Below, in pieces: positions 4,775 to 12,002 of a DNA stretch of 12,070 nucleotides. Source of the stretch: Caedibacter sp052030685. Lineage in GTDB: Bacteria > Pseudomonadota > Gammaproteobacteria > Francisellales > Francisellaceae. The translations under genes were made by a program, and so were the position numbers. Each line of letters opens with the position of its first letter. Position 1 is the stretch's first letter. The stretch covers positions 1 through 12,070 of the forward strand of contig NZ_JBQAJM010000044.1 of the NCBI RefSeq assembly GCF_052030685.1, written 5' to 3'. The notes beneath the pieces are model-generated. The model was not told the origin of the DNA. It was given only the letters and a program-made list of their open reading frames with translations, and ran no database searches.

Positions 4775-7753
4775 TTATTCTGAAACATCAACTGATTGGT
4801 TGATTTTCTTTAATTTACTAATACGCATAGCCCCAACAGGTTGTCTGCCTGTAACAAGGTAATATACAGCTTGCGGATGTGGCTTACTATTAACTATCTC
4901 AAGGTCTTCTGGTGTATAACTCAGATAAATAGGAAATTCAGGTGAGCGAGCTTCTTTTATTAGCTCCCATTCATTTCGTGACTTTTTATAGCCCTCTGAC
5001 TGTTTTATATTATGGTGTTTTTTCTGCATAAATTGTACAAGATTAGCATCATCTTCACCATAACCGCGCATAGATTCAATTGACTCCGTCAATGCAGCCT
5101 GCGGCTGATCCAGATTAAATGATTCACTATAAGCATAACTTTGGGTAAAGGTTAGCTTCATATCTTTGTCTATCTCACACACAGCCATCTGCACAAATCG
5201 GTTATCACCTCTCAATGAATTTGCCGATATTTTTATGGCACCTTGCTGCTGTTTTGACTTGGGTGGAACAGAAATTGGATCAATCACTTTATCATTAATT
5301 AACTTCACACTCTTTTTTAACGACAATAGAAAGTCTTGCCTAACTGCCTCTTTACTTTGTGGATCATCGTAAAACTCTTGATAAATACGATACAGCTGGT
5401 TGATGGTTACTATTGTTTGATCTGCCAATTTGTCTTTCAGAAAAGATGACCACGCCTTGGTACTCTCCCTAATGCACAACTGATTCAAAAACTTTGCACA
5501 GCCACTGCTTCCTTTACCCTCAATATCCAAACTTTTTGGTGTCACCGTAACATATGGATTAATATTTTCATTTTCTCCAAAGCGATCAAGTCGTCCTAAA
5601 CGTTGCAACCAATTTTCGGCACAGGTAATCTCCGTCAACATACGGTCACACGTGATATTTAGAGATGCCTGAACAATGGGACCGCTGCGCAACACATCAT
5701 ATTTTCGCTCACCATTACGCTTAAAACTATTAAACACCTGATTAAACCAATAGGCTTTATCTTGCTTGGCATATTTTGAGTGTAATAGCACACTATTTTC
5801 TGCCGCATGGTGCTGTAAATATCCCAATTGTGCATCTAATGCCGTATTGGTAATAACAAAAGTACATCCCTCTTGCGAATCTGCTATCAAGGGATTGATC
5901 TCTTCTTTTTCATCATAGCTTTTAAACTCAATCTGATACTTTGAATTATTAAAGCTATCGATACTAATAATATCTTCTTTTGGGATCTTCAAAAACTCTG
6001 TTAGAAAGAAATAGTGTGGCGTCGCAGATACTAGCAAAGTATTGGCATTCTCGCCTTGTTGCTTTTTGGCTTCAATCAATTCAGCAAACAACAAATTAAA
6101 AGCAGTCATATTAACAAATTCGTGAAACTCATCAAAAACCACATGTGCACGCATAAACTCTACGAATGTGTCTATATGGCTATGAGAACGTATTGAATTT
6201 ACCACCTGATCAATTGTCGTTATTACGATATCACCACTAAAATAATCCGCCTCATCAGTATCAGGTGCATCATTAAAACTCACACCATTACTCAAATTTT
6301 TTTTGTATTCGCCCGTGAATATTTCTATTTGCCTGTTTGCTAAATATTCTTTTCCAGTTAAGTCATACAATAAACCCAGACAAACCTGTACTCGAGGGCA
6401 CACCCAAATAATCTTCTCTGCATTAGTTTTTAACGCCCATTCAAGGGCAATTTTAGTTTTCCCACACCCTGCAGGACCTTGCAACACACCAATATTAGCA
6501 GTTTCATTAATTGCAGCAAATTGCTTCAATTCTGCGAGCATGCTTGCTGCCTTATTTTGCGCTTGATTGCGTTCGCTATTTGGGTAAGCAGTTTCAAAAC
6601 CTTGTAAGCAACGCTCAATACCAATTTTCAGGTCACTATGTTCCTGTCTTAAATTTTTATTAATCAGATCCGATAAAGACCCTTCAGACAAATACTCTTC
6701 TAAATCATCATCTGAGCATGCCGAAACCAAACGATCTGCACTAATGACCGCTGCTCTTACCAGATTGTTAAGCGCATTTTCCTGAACATTAGCCTGAAAC
6801 TCATTGATCACATCGGCCCATTCATCGTATTTTTTATAATCTGGTAGAGATTCAGATGTCAGATTAAAGGATTGACAAAAGCTCGGAATGAAGTTTTGTG
6901 TTTCAAACTTTTTTGCCAGAGCAACAATGTCCTTAAGTACTGTTCGTGCTGTGTAGTAAATATCTTCAAATTTATCCTTGTCCAATGATTTTTTAAAAAT
7001 CGCATAAATAGCTTCTGATTTTGTGAACTTATCATCTTTTCTGTAAGGCTTGGTGTGGTGCCAATAAATAGCATGCGCTATCTGGGCTCTCTGACTGTTA
7101 TTTAGATCGCTCCCTTTAAGTAAAGCCTCAGCAAAAACCCATGATAACTCATGATGCCTCGGATGATTTTCAAATGAAAATTTCTTAGGGGCATCAACAT
7201 GAACCCCATCATCGGGCAAATAGTCATCCGCAGTTTTCTCAAGTTTTTTATGCACCCAATTTTGAAATACTGGATCAATTTTCCCTAAATCATGCAGGAT
7301 ACCTGCAATAAAAGCCGATTGCTTAAGCTTCTGATTATTAATTTGTAATGAATCTAAAAGCTGATACGCAATAAACCCCACAGCAAATAAATGTTTACCT
7401 AAAGAGTGTGAATGTGTATTAGCTAGCAAATGATTCGTCTCTATTGGCAATTTATCCATAATAACTTCCTTTGATGTATAGTTAACCGCAACCATCCCCT
7501 GATGATTAAATTGATCGGTATTGCCCACTGTCCATAACAACTCAACTCTTGAGCGCGAAACAATTCGATGGCAGCTTATTGAAGTGTTTTTAGTTGCTGT
7601 CTTACGTAATAGTTTCTTAACCGCCAACAACCCCTCTTCTGTGATTGGCGTTTGCCATGTTCTTCTACCAATACGATTGGCAAAAGCATCCAGCACACGC
7701 GCTGTGCGCGTAATTGCTTTCTTCTGGCATTCACTAATAAAGGTGACTATCAC
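4775..7753 (-). CDS. cas2-3: Cas2-3 fusion: Cas2 domain, HD nuclease and Cas3 superfamily 2 helicase
   Basis: This type I-F hallmark protein serves adaptation (with Cas1) and interference (ssDNA translocation and degradation). Residues about 1-95 are the Cas2 domain, including RIGRRTWQTPITEEGL (about 27-42) and ELLWTVG. The HD nuclease follows, with H114/H116 in the NTHSHSLGKHL stretch, HDLGK at 154-158, NHPRHHE near 196-202 and WHHTKP at 231-236. Helicase motifs are Walker A GPAGCGKT (426-433, Lys432), DEFH (541-544), SAT (576-578) and QRLGRLDR (717-724). The remainder to 992 is linker and C-terminal domain. All catalytic motifs look intact, so it should be active. The start is GTG, with GGAG 5 nt upstream in the minus-strand stretch TTGGAGAAATCGTG; no better start precedes the TWQTPIT block. 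The 133-bp gap to cas1 allows a separate promoter. Confidence 0.98.
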   Translation of the reverse strand: MIVTFISECQKKAITRTARVLDAFANRIGRRTWQTPITEEGLLAVKKLLRKTATKNTSISCHRIVSRSRVELLWTVGNTDQFNHQGMVAVNYTSKEVIMDKLPIETNHLLANTHSHSLGKHLFAVGFIAYQLLDSLQINNQKLKQSAFIAGILHDLGKIDPVFQNWVHKKLEKTADDYLPDDGVHVDAPKKFSFENHPRHHELSWVFAEALLKGSDLNNSQRAQIAHAIYWHHTKPYRKDDKFTKSEAIYAIFKKSLDKDKFEDIYYTARTVLKDIVALAKKFETQNFIPSFCQSFNLTSESLPDYKKYDEWADVINEFQANVQENALNNLVRAAVISADRLVSACSDDDLEEYLSEGSLSDLINKNLRQEHSDLKIGIERCLQGFETAYPNSERNQAQNKAASMLAELKQFAAINETANIGVLQGPAGCGKTKIALEWALKTNAEKIIWVCPRVQVCLGLLYDLTGKEYLANRQIEIFTGEYKKNLSNGVSFNDAPDTDEADYFSGDIVITTIDQVVNSIRSHSHIDTFVEFMRAHVVFDEFHEFVNMTAFNLLFAELIEAKKQQGENANTLLVSATPHYFFLTEFLKIPKEDIISIDSFNNSKYQIEFKSYDEKEEINPLIADSQEGCTFVITNTALDAQLGYLQHHAAENSVLLHSKYAKQDKAYWFNQVFNSFKRNGERKYDVLRSGPIVQASLNITCDRMLTEITCAENWLQRLGRLDRFGENENINPYVTVTPKSLDIEGKGSSGCAKFLNQLCIRESTKAWSSFLKDKLADQTIVTINQLYRIYQEFYDDPQSKEAVRQDFLLSLKKSVKLINDKVIDPISVPPKSKQQQGAIKISANSLRGDNRFVQMAVCEIDKDMKLTFTQSYAYSESFNLDQPQAALTESIESMRGYGEDDANLVQFMQKKHHNIKQSEGYKKSRNEWELIKEARSPEFPIYLSYTPEDLEIVNSKPHPQAVYYLVTGRQPVGAMRISKLKKINQSVDVSE

Positions 7754-7886
7754 GATTTCTCCAATTATCCATTTACTTAGCTTAGTATATGAGTCATGTA
7801 ACTACTTAGTAGTCAACATAACACACGTGTCTTTTGCATTTAGACTACATAATCTATGCGACAAATAATGTCTTATGCTATATTTT
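7754..7886 (-). promoter_or_regulatory. cas1 to cas2-3 intergenic region with a 13-bp palindrome
   Basis: This is the only sizeable gap inside the cas operon. ACTACTTAGTAGT at 7801-7813 is a perfect dyad (ACTACT and AGTAGT arms around one base), and ACACGTGT at 7823-7830 is an 8-bp palindrome. On the minus strand the 13-bp dyad overlaps TTGACT, a good -35, and TATACT lies downstream, but the 21-bp spacing is too long for a standard sigma-70 promoter. A regulator binding here could set interference-gene expression separately from cas1. This is inference from symmetry only. Confidence 0.35.
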
Positions 7887-8837
7887 TTATAAAATTTCGC
7901 TTTGATCATAAAATGCCACTTCTTTAACACATTCAAACATATAATCAAGTGCCTTATGATCGGTAAATTTATTAATACAGATGCCACGAAACTCTTGCTC
8001 TATCATTCCTTCTTTAGCACTGATAAACGCCATTGGTAGAACAATAGCGTCTTTAACTAAATCAGCCACATCAAAAACCAAAGCGCCACGCCTAGTTTTT
8101 CCGTGCATCACTGCAAAACCATGTGGAATGCCCAACACCCATAAGGTCGTTGCTGCTAATCCATAAGCTAAATAATTACCATGATTTAAAAAGCTATTAG
8201 CTAAGTCCCCTGCAATATTGCGATCACGTTTAAAAGATTCAATATCAGCAAAGGTTGAAGCCTGCTTATACAGAAGTTTGGTAAAATGCGCCTCAATACT
8301 AAATAAACTTTGAATATCTTTGGCTACTTGAATTTGCGCCTCAACTTTTTGAATTTCTGTTAATAACGTATTGGATGAAAAGCCAAATTTTGAAATTTCA
8401 ACGTCATCTTGCCACACTTTTCTTATAAATTGACAACGCATTTGTTGAAAAGTGATCGCTGCTTTAAGACGTTTCTGATCATCAAACCAAAATTTTAGCC
8501 AATTTTGCACATATTCAGTTGGTCGATATTCGCTTTGTGGTGATAGCCACTCGACTTCATTTGCCATAAGCAAAGGCGTACCACCTCCACCACTAAAACC
8601 GATTAAAACACCTGCAGATGCTAACATACGCACAGCTGCTTGTGTAATTGATGTTCCAGTTCCTAAAAGTATCACTGTGGTATTGGCAATGGGAATATTC
8701 CAGTATTGATTTGCTTTTGCCTCTTCCGTCAAATACAAAACACGACCATCCTTTTGCATGACCCGACAATGCTCTAGATAATATAAGTTTGCTCTCTTTG
8801 AAGTTAAAATTGCCTTCAAATCCGTTAACGTTTCCAA
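7887..8837 (-). CDS. cas1: Cas1 integrase, type I-F
   Basis: Cas1 joins prespacers to the leader-proximal repeat, in I-F as a complex with Cas2-3. The 316-residue protein has an N-terminal beta-rich part with SGGGGTPLL near 82-90 and a helical catalytic part. Candidate metal ligands, aligned to my memory of P. aeruginosa Cas1 (E190, H254, D265, D268), are E182 (SIEAHFTKLLY), H245 (VMHGKTRRGALVFD), D256 and D259, with identical spacing between the last three. The start is TTG, supported by AGGAG and GGGAG just upstream; no ATG or GTG lies in frame nearby before the conserved N-terminus. It is the promoter-proximal cas gene. Its upstream gap (8838-8926) has only a weak TTGTGA-N18-TAGAAA candidate promoter. 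There is no sign of truncation. Confidence 0.97.
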   Translation of the reverse strand: METLTDLKAILTSKRANLYYLEHCRVMQKDGRVLYLTEEAKANQYWNIPIANTTVILLGTGTSITQAAVRMLASAGVLIGFSGGGGTPLLMANEVEWLSPQSEYRPTEYVQNWLKFWFDDQKRLKAAITFQQMRCQFIRKVWQDDVEISKFGFSSNTLLTEIQKVEAQIQVAKDIQSLFSIEAHFTKLLYKQASTFADIESFKRDRNIAGDLANSFLNHGNYLAYGLAATTLWVLGIPHGFAVMHGKTRRGALVFDVADLVKDAIVLPMAFISAKEGMIEQEFRGICINKFTDHKALDYMFECVKEVAFYDQSEIL

Positions 8838-8926
8838 AATTGATCTCCCACTCCTTTGAACTATTAGAAACAGTACTAAATTTCTAAAATTCCATCAAGC
8901 AAACTCACAAAGAATAAATAGCTATT

Positions 8927-9259
8927 TTATGCCTTCTTCACAAACTCCGACTTCAATTTCATCGCACCGATGCCATCGATTTTACAATCGATATCATGAT
9001 CACCATCCACTAGCCGAATATTTTTAACTTTTGTGCCCACTTTCACGACTAAAGATGAACCTTTGACTTTAAGATCCTTAATCACAGTGATGCTATCACC
9101 ATCTTGTAAAGGCGTGCCATACGCATCTTTTTTGACATCAGGGGCTTCTTCTATATCAGCATTGACTTGCCATTCATAAGCACATTCAGGGCAAACAAAT
9201 ATTTCTCCGTCTTGATAAACATATTCACTTTGACATTGTGGGCAATGAGGTAATTGCAT
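8927..9259 (-). CDS. yjdM: YjdM family zinc-ribbon protein (formerly PhnA)
   Basis: The 110 residues are close in length and sequence to E. coli YjdM (111 aa). An N-terminal zinc ribbon has C6-x2-C9 and C23-x2-C26 in LPHCPQCQSEY and VCPECAYEW. An OB-like C-terminal domain follows, with DGDSITVIKDLKVKGSS, VGTKVKNIRLV, DHDIDCKIDG and the terminal MKLKSEFVKK. Despite the old name PhnA and its place beside the phosphonate operon in E. coli, it is not a phosphonoacetate hydrolase and its role is not settled. The ATG has AAGGA about 8 nt upstream. It has its own upstream region with tandem repeats and a candidate promoter, so it is probably independent of cas1, which starts 89 bp downstream on the same strand. 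Confidence 0.93.
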   Translation of the reverse strand: MQLPHCPQCQSEYVYQDGEIFVCPECAYEWQVNADIEEAPDVKKDAYGTPLQDGDSITVIKDLKVKGSSLVVKVGTKVKNIRLVDGDHDIDCKIDGIGAMKLKSEFVKKA

Positions 9260-9274
9260 GAACTTTTTCCTTAT

Positions 9275-9320
9275 TTTATAACAACATAATTTATAACAAC
9301 ATAATTTTATAACAACATAG
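9275..9320 (-). repeat. Three tandem 15-bp repeats upstream of yjdM
   Basis: On the plus strand the unit TTTATAACAACATAA occurs at 9275-9289, 9290-9304 and 9306-9320. The third copy ends in G instead of A and is preceded by one extra T. On the minus strand each unit reads as a TTGTTATAAA-like stretch, so TATAA-type -10 elements recur every 15-16 bp between the candidate promoter and the yjdM ribosome binding site. It may be a regulator-binding iteron or simply slippage-prone AT-rich DNA. Confidence 0.85.
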
Positions 9321-9330
9321 CTGCAACTTA

Positions 9331-9360
9331 TTTATACATTAATGGAATAGCTATATGCAA
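9331..9360 (-). promoter_or_regulatory. Candidate yjdM promoter
   Basis: The minus strand has TTGCAT, an 18-bp spacer and TATAAA, just after the stop codon of the upstream 149-aa gene. Transcription would start near 9324 and run through the 15-bp tandem repeats into yjdM. The -10 is good (five of six) and the -35 poor (three of six). Confidence 0.35.
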
Positions 9361-9361
9361 T

Positions 9362-9811
9362 CTAGTTGTCAGCTAATCTCTCATTAAACTCAAAAAAACT
9401 CTCAAGCACGATTTGATGCAATAAATCATCACAGGACTCATTGTAATAATGCGCCAGCTTATCCAATGACTGTTGGTAATATTCCTCTGATCTTGCTAAA
9501 TTGCTGATCTCAAATTTCTCCATCAACTCCAAATAAACTTGTAAGCGAATCAACGCCTCATCTGCTGATGCTGTTGAGAAAAACACCGGTGCCTCGTCGT
9601 CATCAGATTCCCCTGCGATAATTGATACACCATACAATGATGATTTATCCTCTTGATTAATAATCTGAAAATCAACGGTCAAGTTCCAATCCAAAAGCTC
9701 ACCCAACTGATCTGCCATATCATCAATCATGCGCATTTTCTCGCGCACTGTTTGGCTTAAATCATAATAGTTTTCGATATTCTCATTTATTTCAAACATA
9801 TTCTTTCTCAT
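9362..9811 (-). CDS. Hypothetical acidic protein, 149 aa
   Basis: I do not recognise this protein. It is rich in Asp and Glu, with a helical N-terminus, a likely beta segment around LDWNLTVDFQIINQ and LYGVSIIAG, an acidic loop (GESDDDEAP) and a helical C-terminal half (DEALIRLQVYLELMEKFE onward). There is no signal peptide, membrane segment or obvious metal or catalytic motif, so a small cytosolic protein is likely. The coordinates use the first ATG. A second in-frame ATG at residue 5 (9797-9799) has a better-placed GAG-containing purine tract upstream, so the protein may be 145 aa. It lies 28 bp after msrA on the same strand and probably shares its transcript. The open frame and coordinated spacing support a real gene. 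Confidence 0.7.
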   Translation of the reverse strand: MRKNMFEINENIENYYDLSQTVREKMRMIDDMADQLGELLDWNLTVDFQIINQEDKSSLYGVSIIAGESDDDEAPVFFSTASADEALIRLQVYLELMEKFEISNLARSEEYYQQSLDKLAHYYNESCDDLLHQIVLESFFEFNERLADN

Positions 9812-9839
9812 GCTATTGCTGTTTATTTTTCATTTATCG

Positions 9840-10340
9840 TTAATCAAATCGTTTCACACGTCGATGACAGACATGCAAGTGAGCGTGTTTATTAAAATAC
9901 TGTTGATGATAGTCTTCAGCCAACCAAAACGGGTGAAGACTGGCATCAATCAATTGTGTTGCAATCGTTAAACCCTGAGTCTCAAGATAATTAATAACTT
10001 GCTGGCAAATTGCTTTTTCCTTGTCATTTGTATAGAAAATCGCACTTAAATATTGCGAGCCAATATCAACACCTTGACCATCTTGTTGCGTTGGATCATG
10101 AATCTCAAAAAACAATTTCACTAAAGCCTCATAACTGACGACACTGCGATCATACTCAACTTTAACGACTTCTAAATGCCCAGTTTGCCCTGTTTTTACA
10201 TCATTATAGTTGGGACTCAAAGTGTGACCCGCCATATAGCCAACCGCCGTTTTGATAACGCCTTTTTCTTTCGCAAAGTAATGCTCGACACCCCAAAAAC
10301 AACCCGCGGCAAAATAAGCTGTCTTTAAATTCTCTGACAC
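9840..10340 (-). CDS. msrA: Peptide methionine-S-sulfoxide reductase MsrA
   Basis: MsrA reduces the S-epimer of methionine sulfoxide in oxidised proteins and free methionine, using thioredoxin. The 166 residues cover the compact MsrA domain: AAGCFWGVEHYF with the catalytic Cys14; GYMAGHT and PNYNDVKTGQTGH (the usual GY-GG and Y-V-GxTGH region); EVVKVEYD; FFEIHDPTQQDGQGVDIGSQY; and the late motif AEDYHQQYF. Cys158 (HVCHR) near the C-terminus is the most likely resolving cysteine and Cys112 is another candidate. The start is GTG, immediately after the purK TAA with no gap. A strong GGAGG, formed by the last codons of purK, lies 8 nt upstream, which argues for coupled translation. Confidence 0.96.
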   Translation of the reverse strand: MSENLKTAYFAAGCFWGVEHYFAKEKGVIKTAVGYMAGHTLSPNYNDVKTGQTGHLEVVKVEYDRSVVSYEALVKLFFEIHDPTQQDGQGVDIGSQYLSAIFYTNDKEKAICQQVINYLETQGLTIATQLIDASLHPFWLAEDYHQQYFNKHAHLHVCHRRVKRFD

Positions 10341-11426
10341 TTAAAATTCCTCCAAACACGGTTTTGCCTTAATATTTTGATAGATCATATTAACACTATT
10401 AATAAATGTTTCTAGTTCATTATCAACAATATTAATGTGACCCATCTTGCGCCCGTCTCTTAAGCTCTTGCCATAACTTTTGGCGTAGCCATTAACAGGT
10501 AATTGTATATCTGGCACATCTTCAGCAATCAGATTAATCATTACTATATGTCGCGCTAATGTTTTGATCTTAGCAACATTTTCACCACTGATTGCCCGCA
10601 TATGGTTTTCAAATTGGCTTACATTAGCACCATTGATTGACCAGTGCCCTGAATTATGCACCCGAGGTGCCATTTCATTGGCAAAAAGCTGATTGTTTTT
10701 AACAAAAAACTCAACGGCAAATGTGCCTACATAATCAAAATGCTCAAGCAAACGCTTCACCGCTTCTTGCGCGTCAATACTTAGCTCATTATTGTCAATC
10801 AACACATGCGTTTCGCGCAAGATACCATCACGATGCTCATTTCTGACCAAAGGATAAAAAGCAATATGCCCAAACTGGTCACGTGACGCAATTTGTGATA
10901 CTTCATAATCAAATGGCACAAAGCTCTCAGCAATAAGAGCATGCTCACCCAAGGTGTTCCACGCTTTTTCTAAACACTCATATGTTTTAATTATAAACTG
11001 CCCCTTGCCATCATAGCCAAAGCGTCTTGTCTTAATAATAAACGGTAAGCTTAATAATTTGGCAGCTTTTTGAAGTTCAGCGAAAGAATCTACCGCCATA
11101 TAATCATTGGTGTTTATATCAAGTCGTTTAAAATTATCTTTTTCTAACAGACGATCTTGTGCCACACTTAAGGCTTCAATTGTTGGGAAAACACGCGCTT
11201 TTTGTGATACTGCCTGCAACAAATCAACCGATATATTTTCAATTTCATACGTCACAACATCATAAGTTTGAAGCTTACCCTGCCACAGGTTTATCTCCTC
11301 AACCGTACTTTGTCCATAGCGATCAATGTCTGGCAAAGGATATGTATCAATACTTACATTTAAATCTTGAGCACTTTCCATCAACATCTGTGCCAGCTGT
11401 CCATTTCCTAATATTGCGATTTTCAT
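10341..11426 (-). CDS. purK: N5-carboxyaminoimidazole ribonucleotide synthase PurK
   Basis: PurK uses ATP and bicarbonate to convert aminoimidazole ribonucleotide to N5-CAIR in de novo purine synthesis; PurE then rearranges the product. The 361 residues match the family (E. coli about 355). The N-terminal pre-ATP-grasp domain starts ILGNGQLAQML (5-15). The ATP-grasp domain has IIKTRRFGYDGKGQ (130-143), AFYPLVRNEHRDGILRET (189-206), YVGTFAVEFF (232-241) and NEMAPRVHNSGHW (250-262). The tail has GRKMGHINI (325-333). The start is ATG with a weak AGGG about 10 nt upstream. purE is not adjacent in this window, unlike the usual purEK pair: the DUF559 cassette lies directly upstream. It appears to head a purK-msrA-149-aa transcript. 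Confidence 0.97.
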   Translation of the reverse strand: MKIAILGNGQLAQMLMESAQDLNVSIDTYPLPDIDRYGQSTVEEINLWQGKLQTYDVVTYEIENISVDLLQAVSQKARVFPTIEALSVAQDRLLEKDNFKRLDINTNDYMAVDSFAELQKAAKLLSLPFIIKTRRFGYDGKGQFIIKTYECLEKAWNTLGEHALIAESFVPFDYEVSQIASRDQFGHIAFYPLVRNEHRDGILRETHVLIDNNELSIDAQEAVKRLLEHFDYVGTFAVEFFVKNNQLFANEMAPRVHNSGHWSINGANVSQFENHMRAISGENVAKIKTLARHIVMINLIAEDVPDIQLPVNGYAKSYGKSLRDGRKMGHINIVDNELETFINSVNMIYQNIKAKPCLEEF

Positions 11427-11470
11427 TTTTTTAATACCCTAAGTTTATTCCACAAAATAATAATCTAATC

Positions 11471-11522
11471 ACCTCTCCCCTTGCGGGAGAGGTCGCATTG
11501 TGTAGCAATGTGGGTGAGGGGG
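11471..11522. repeat. Left 52-bp terminal inverted repeat of the DUF559 cassette
   Basis: On the plus strand: a perfect 9-bp hairpin (ACCTCTCCC type, 11471-11493), an 18-nt section with a CATTG/CAATG stem (11494-11511), then GGGTGAGGGGG (11512-11522). Its reverse complement matches 11866-11917 in length and order. The outer and inner blocks are nearly identical and the middle 18 nt differ in sequence. The repeat ends 5 bp beyond the DUF559 stop codon. As RNA it could act as a weak terminator hairpin, but no T-run follows. Confidence 0.9.
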
Positions 11523-11527
11523 ATATC

Positions 11528-11881
11528 TCACTGCTGTAACGCTTGATAAATATCTGCCAATACATTTTCTGTCTCTTTTAGTATGTCATGATTCCAAAAG
11601 CGCAAGACTCGATACCCTTGTTCACAAAGATACATTGATCTTGATGCATCATATTTCTTCTTGTCAATTTCATTGTGCTGAGCACCATCACACTCAATAA
11701 TCAGTCTTTTTTCAAAACAAACAAAATCAACAATATAAGATCCAATAATCACTTGACGCCTAAACTTATATCCTGACAATTGCCGATTTCTAAGATGATA
11801 CCATAACGTAACCTCTGCATCGGTTTGTGAAGTTTTTAATTGTTTTTGAAAAGATTTAATATTCACCCCCTCACCCGCCAA
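11528..11881 (-). CDS. DUF559 family endonuclease-like protein
   Basis: DUF559 proteins are small, single-domain, restriction-endonuclease-fold proteins related to very-short-patch repair (Vsr) nucleases; their cellular role is mostly unproven. Typical marks are TDAEVTLWYHLRNRQLSGYKFRRQ (about 20-43, given here as the family's first block), the core with VDFVC (51-55) and LIIECDGAQH (60-69, acidic E63 and D65), and YRVLRFWNHDI (90-100). The start is uncertain. The longest frame opens at a TTG at 11881 inside the flanking inverted repeat, and GTG at 11864-11866 is an alternative right after GAGGGG. No ATG is available upstream of the conserved part. It is enclosed by 52-bp inverted repeats, an arrangement suggesting it travels as a cassette. 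Confidence 0.88.
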   Translation of the reverse strand: MAGEGVNIKSFQKQLKTSQTDAEVTLWYHLRNRQLSGYKFRRQVIIGSYIVDFVCFEKRLIIECDGAQHNEIDKKKYDASRSMYLCEQGYRVLRFWNHDILKETENVLADIYQALQQ

Positions 11882-11917
11882 GCAAAGCTTGCCGACCTCT
11901 CCCGCGAGGGGAGAGGT
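11866..11917. repeat. Right 52-bp terminal inverted repeat of the DUF559 cassette
   Basis: On the plus strand: CCCCCTCACCC (11866-11876), an 18-nt section that folds as a CAAGC/GCTTG stem (11877-11894), then a perfect 9-bp hairpin ACCTCTCCC / GGGAGAGGT with loop GCGAG (11895-11917). It pairs in inverted orientation with 11471-11522, where the loop is GCAAG. It overlaps the 5' end of the DUF559 reading frame. Confidence 0.9.
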
Positions 11918-12002
11918 AACCCCCGGTAGCTAGACAAATGTAATTTAATCATTACCGCACCAACCATTAGTACACATCATTTCTTACGTCAATTTACTGA
12001 AG

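Larger units (their letters stand above)
11471..11917 (-). mobile_element. Putative 447-bp DUF559 cassette bounded by inverted repeats
   Basis: Two 52-bp imperfect inverted repeats, each built of two hairpins, enclose the DUF559 gene almost exactly. The stop codon is 5 bp from one repeat and the start lies within the other. No transposase is present and I find no clear target-site duplication in the flanks. It may be a repetitive extragenic element carrying a nuclease gene, possibly moved in trans or by homologous recombination. Mobility is inferred from structure alone. Confidence 0.5.

Noticed and set aside
7521..7868. 115-codon plus-strand frame over the cas2-3 start
   Set aside because: Antisense shadow of the conserved Cas2 domain, with no supporting start signal.
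7802..7987. 61-codon minus-strand frame across the cas1 end and the cas1 to cas2-3 gap
   Set aside because: It overlaps the well-supported cas1 3' end in another frame and has no recognisable features.
2216..8837. Transposon-associated I-F3 (CAST) system
   Set aside because: Cas1 and a complete Cas2-3 with HD and helicase motifs are present, and no tniQ or tns genes are seen.
8917..8926. AATAGCTATT palindrome after yjdM as a terminator
   Set aside because: The AT-rich 10-bp palindrome has no room for a loop and no following T-run, so it is not a credible terminator.
11159..11434. 91-codon plus-strand frame antisense to purK
   Set aside because: Shadow of the purK N-terminal coding region.
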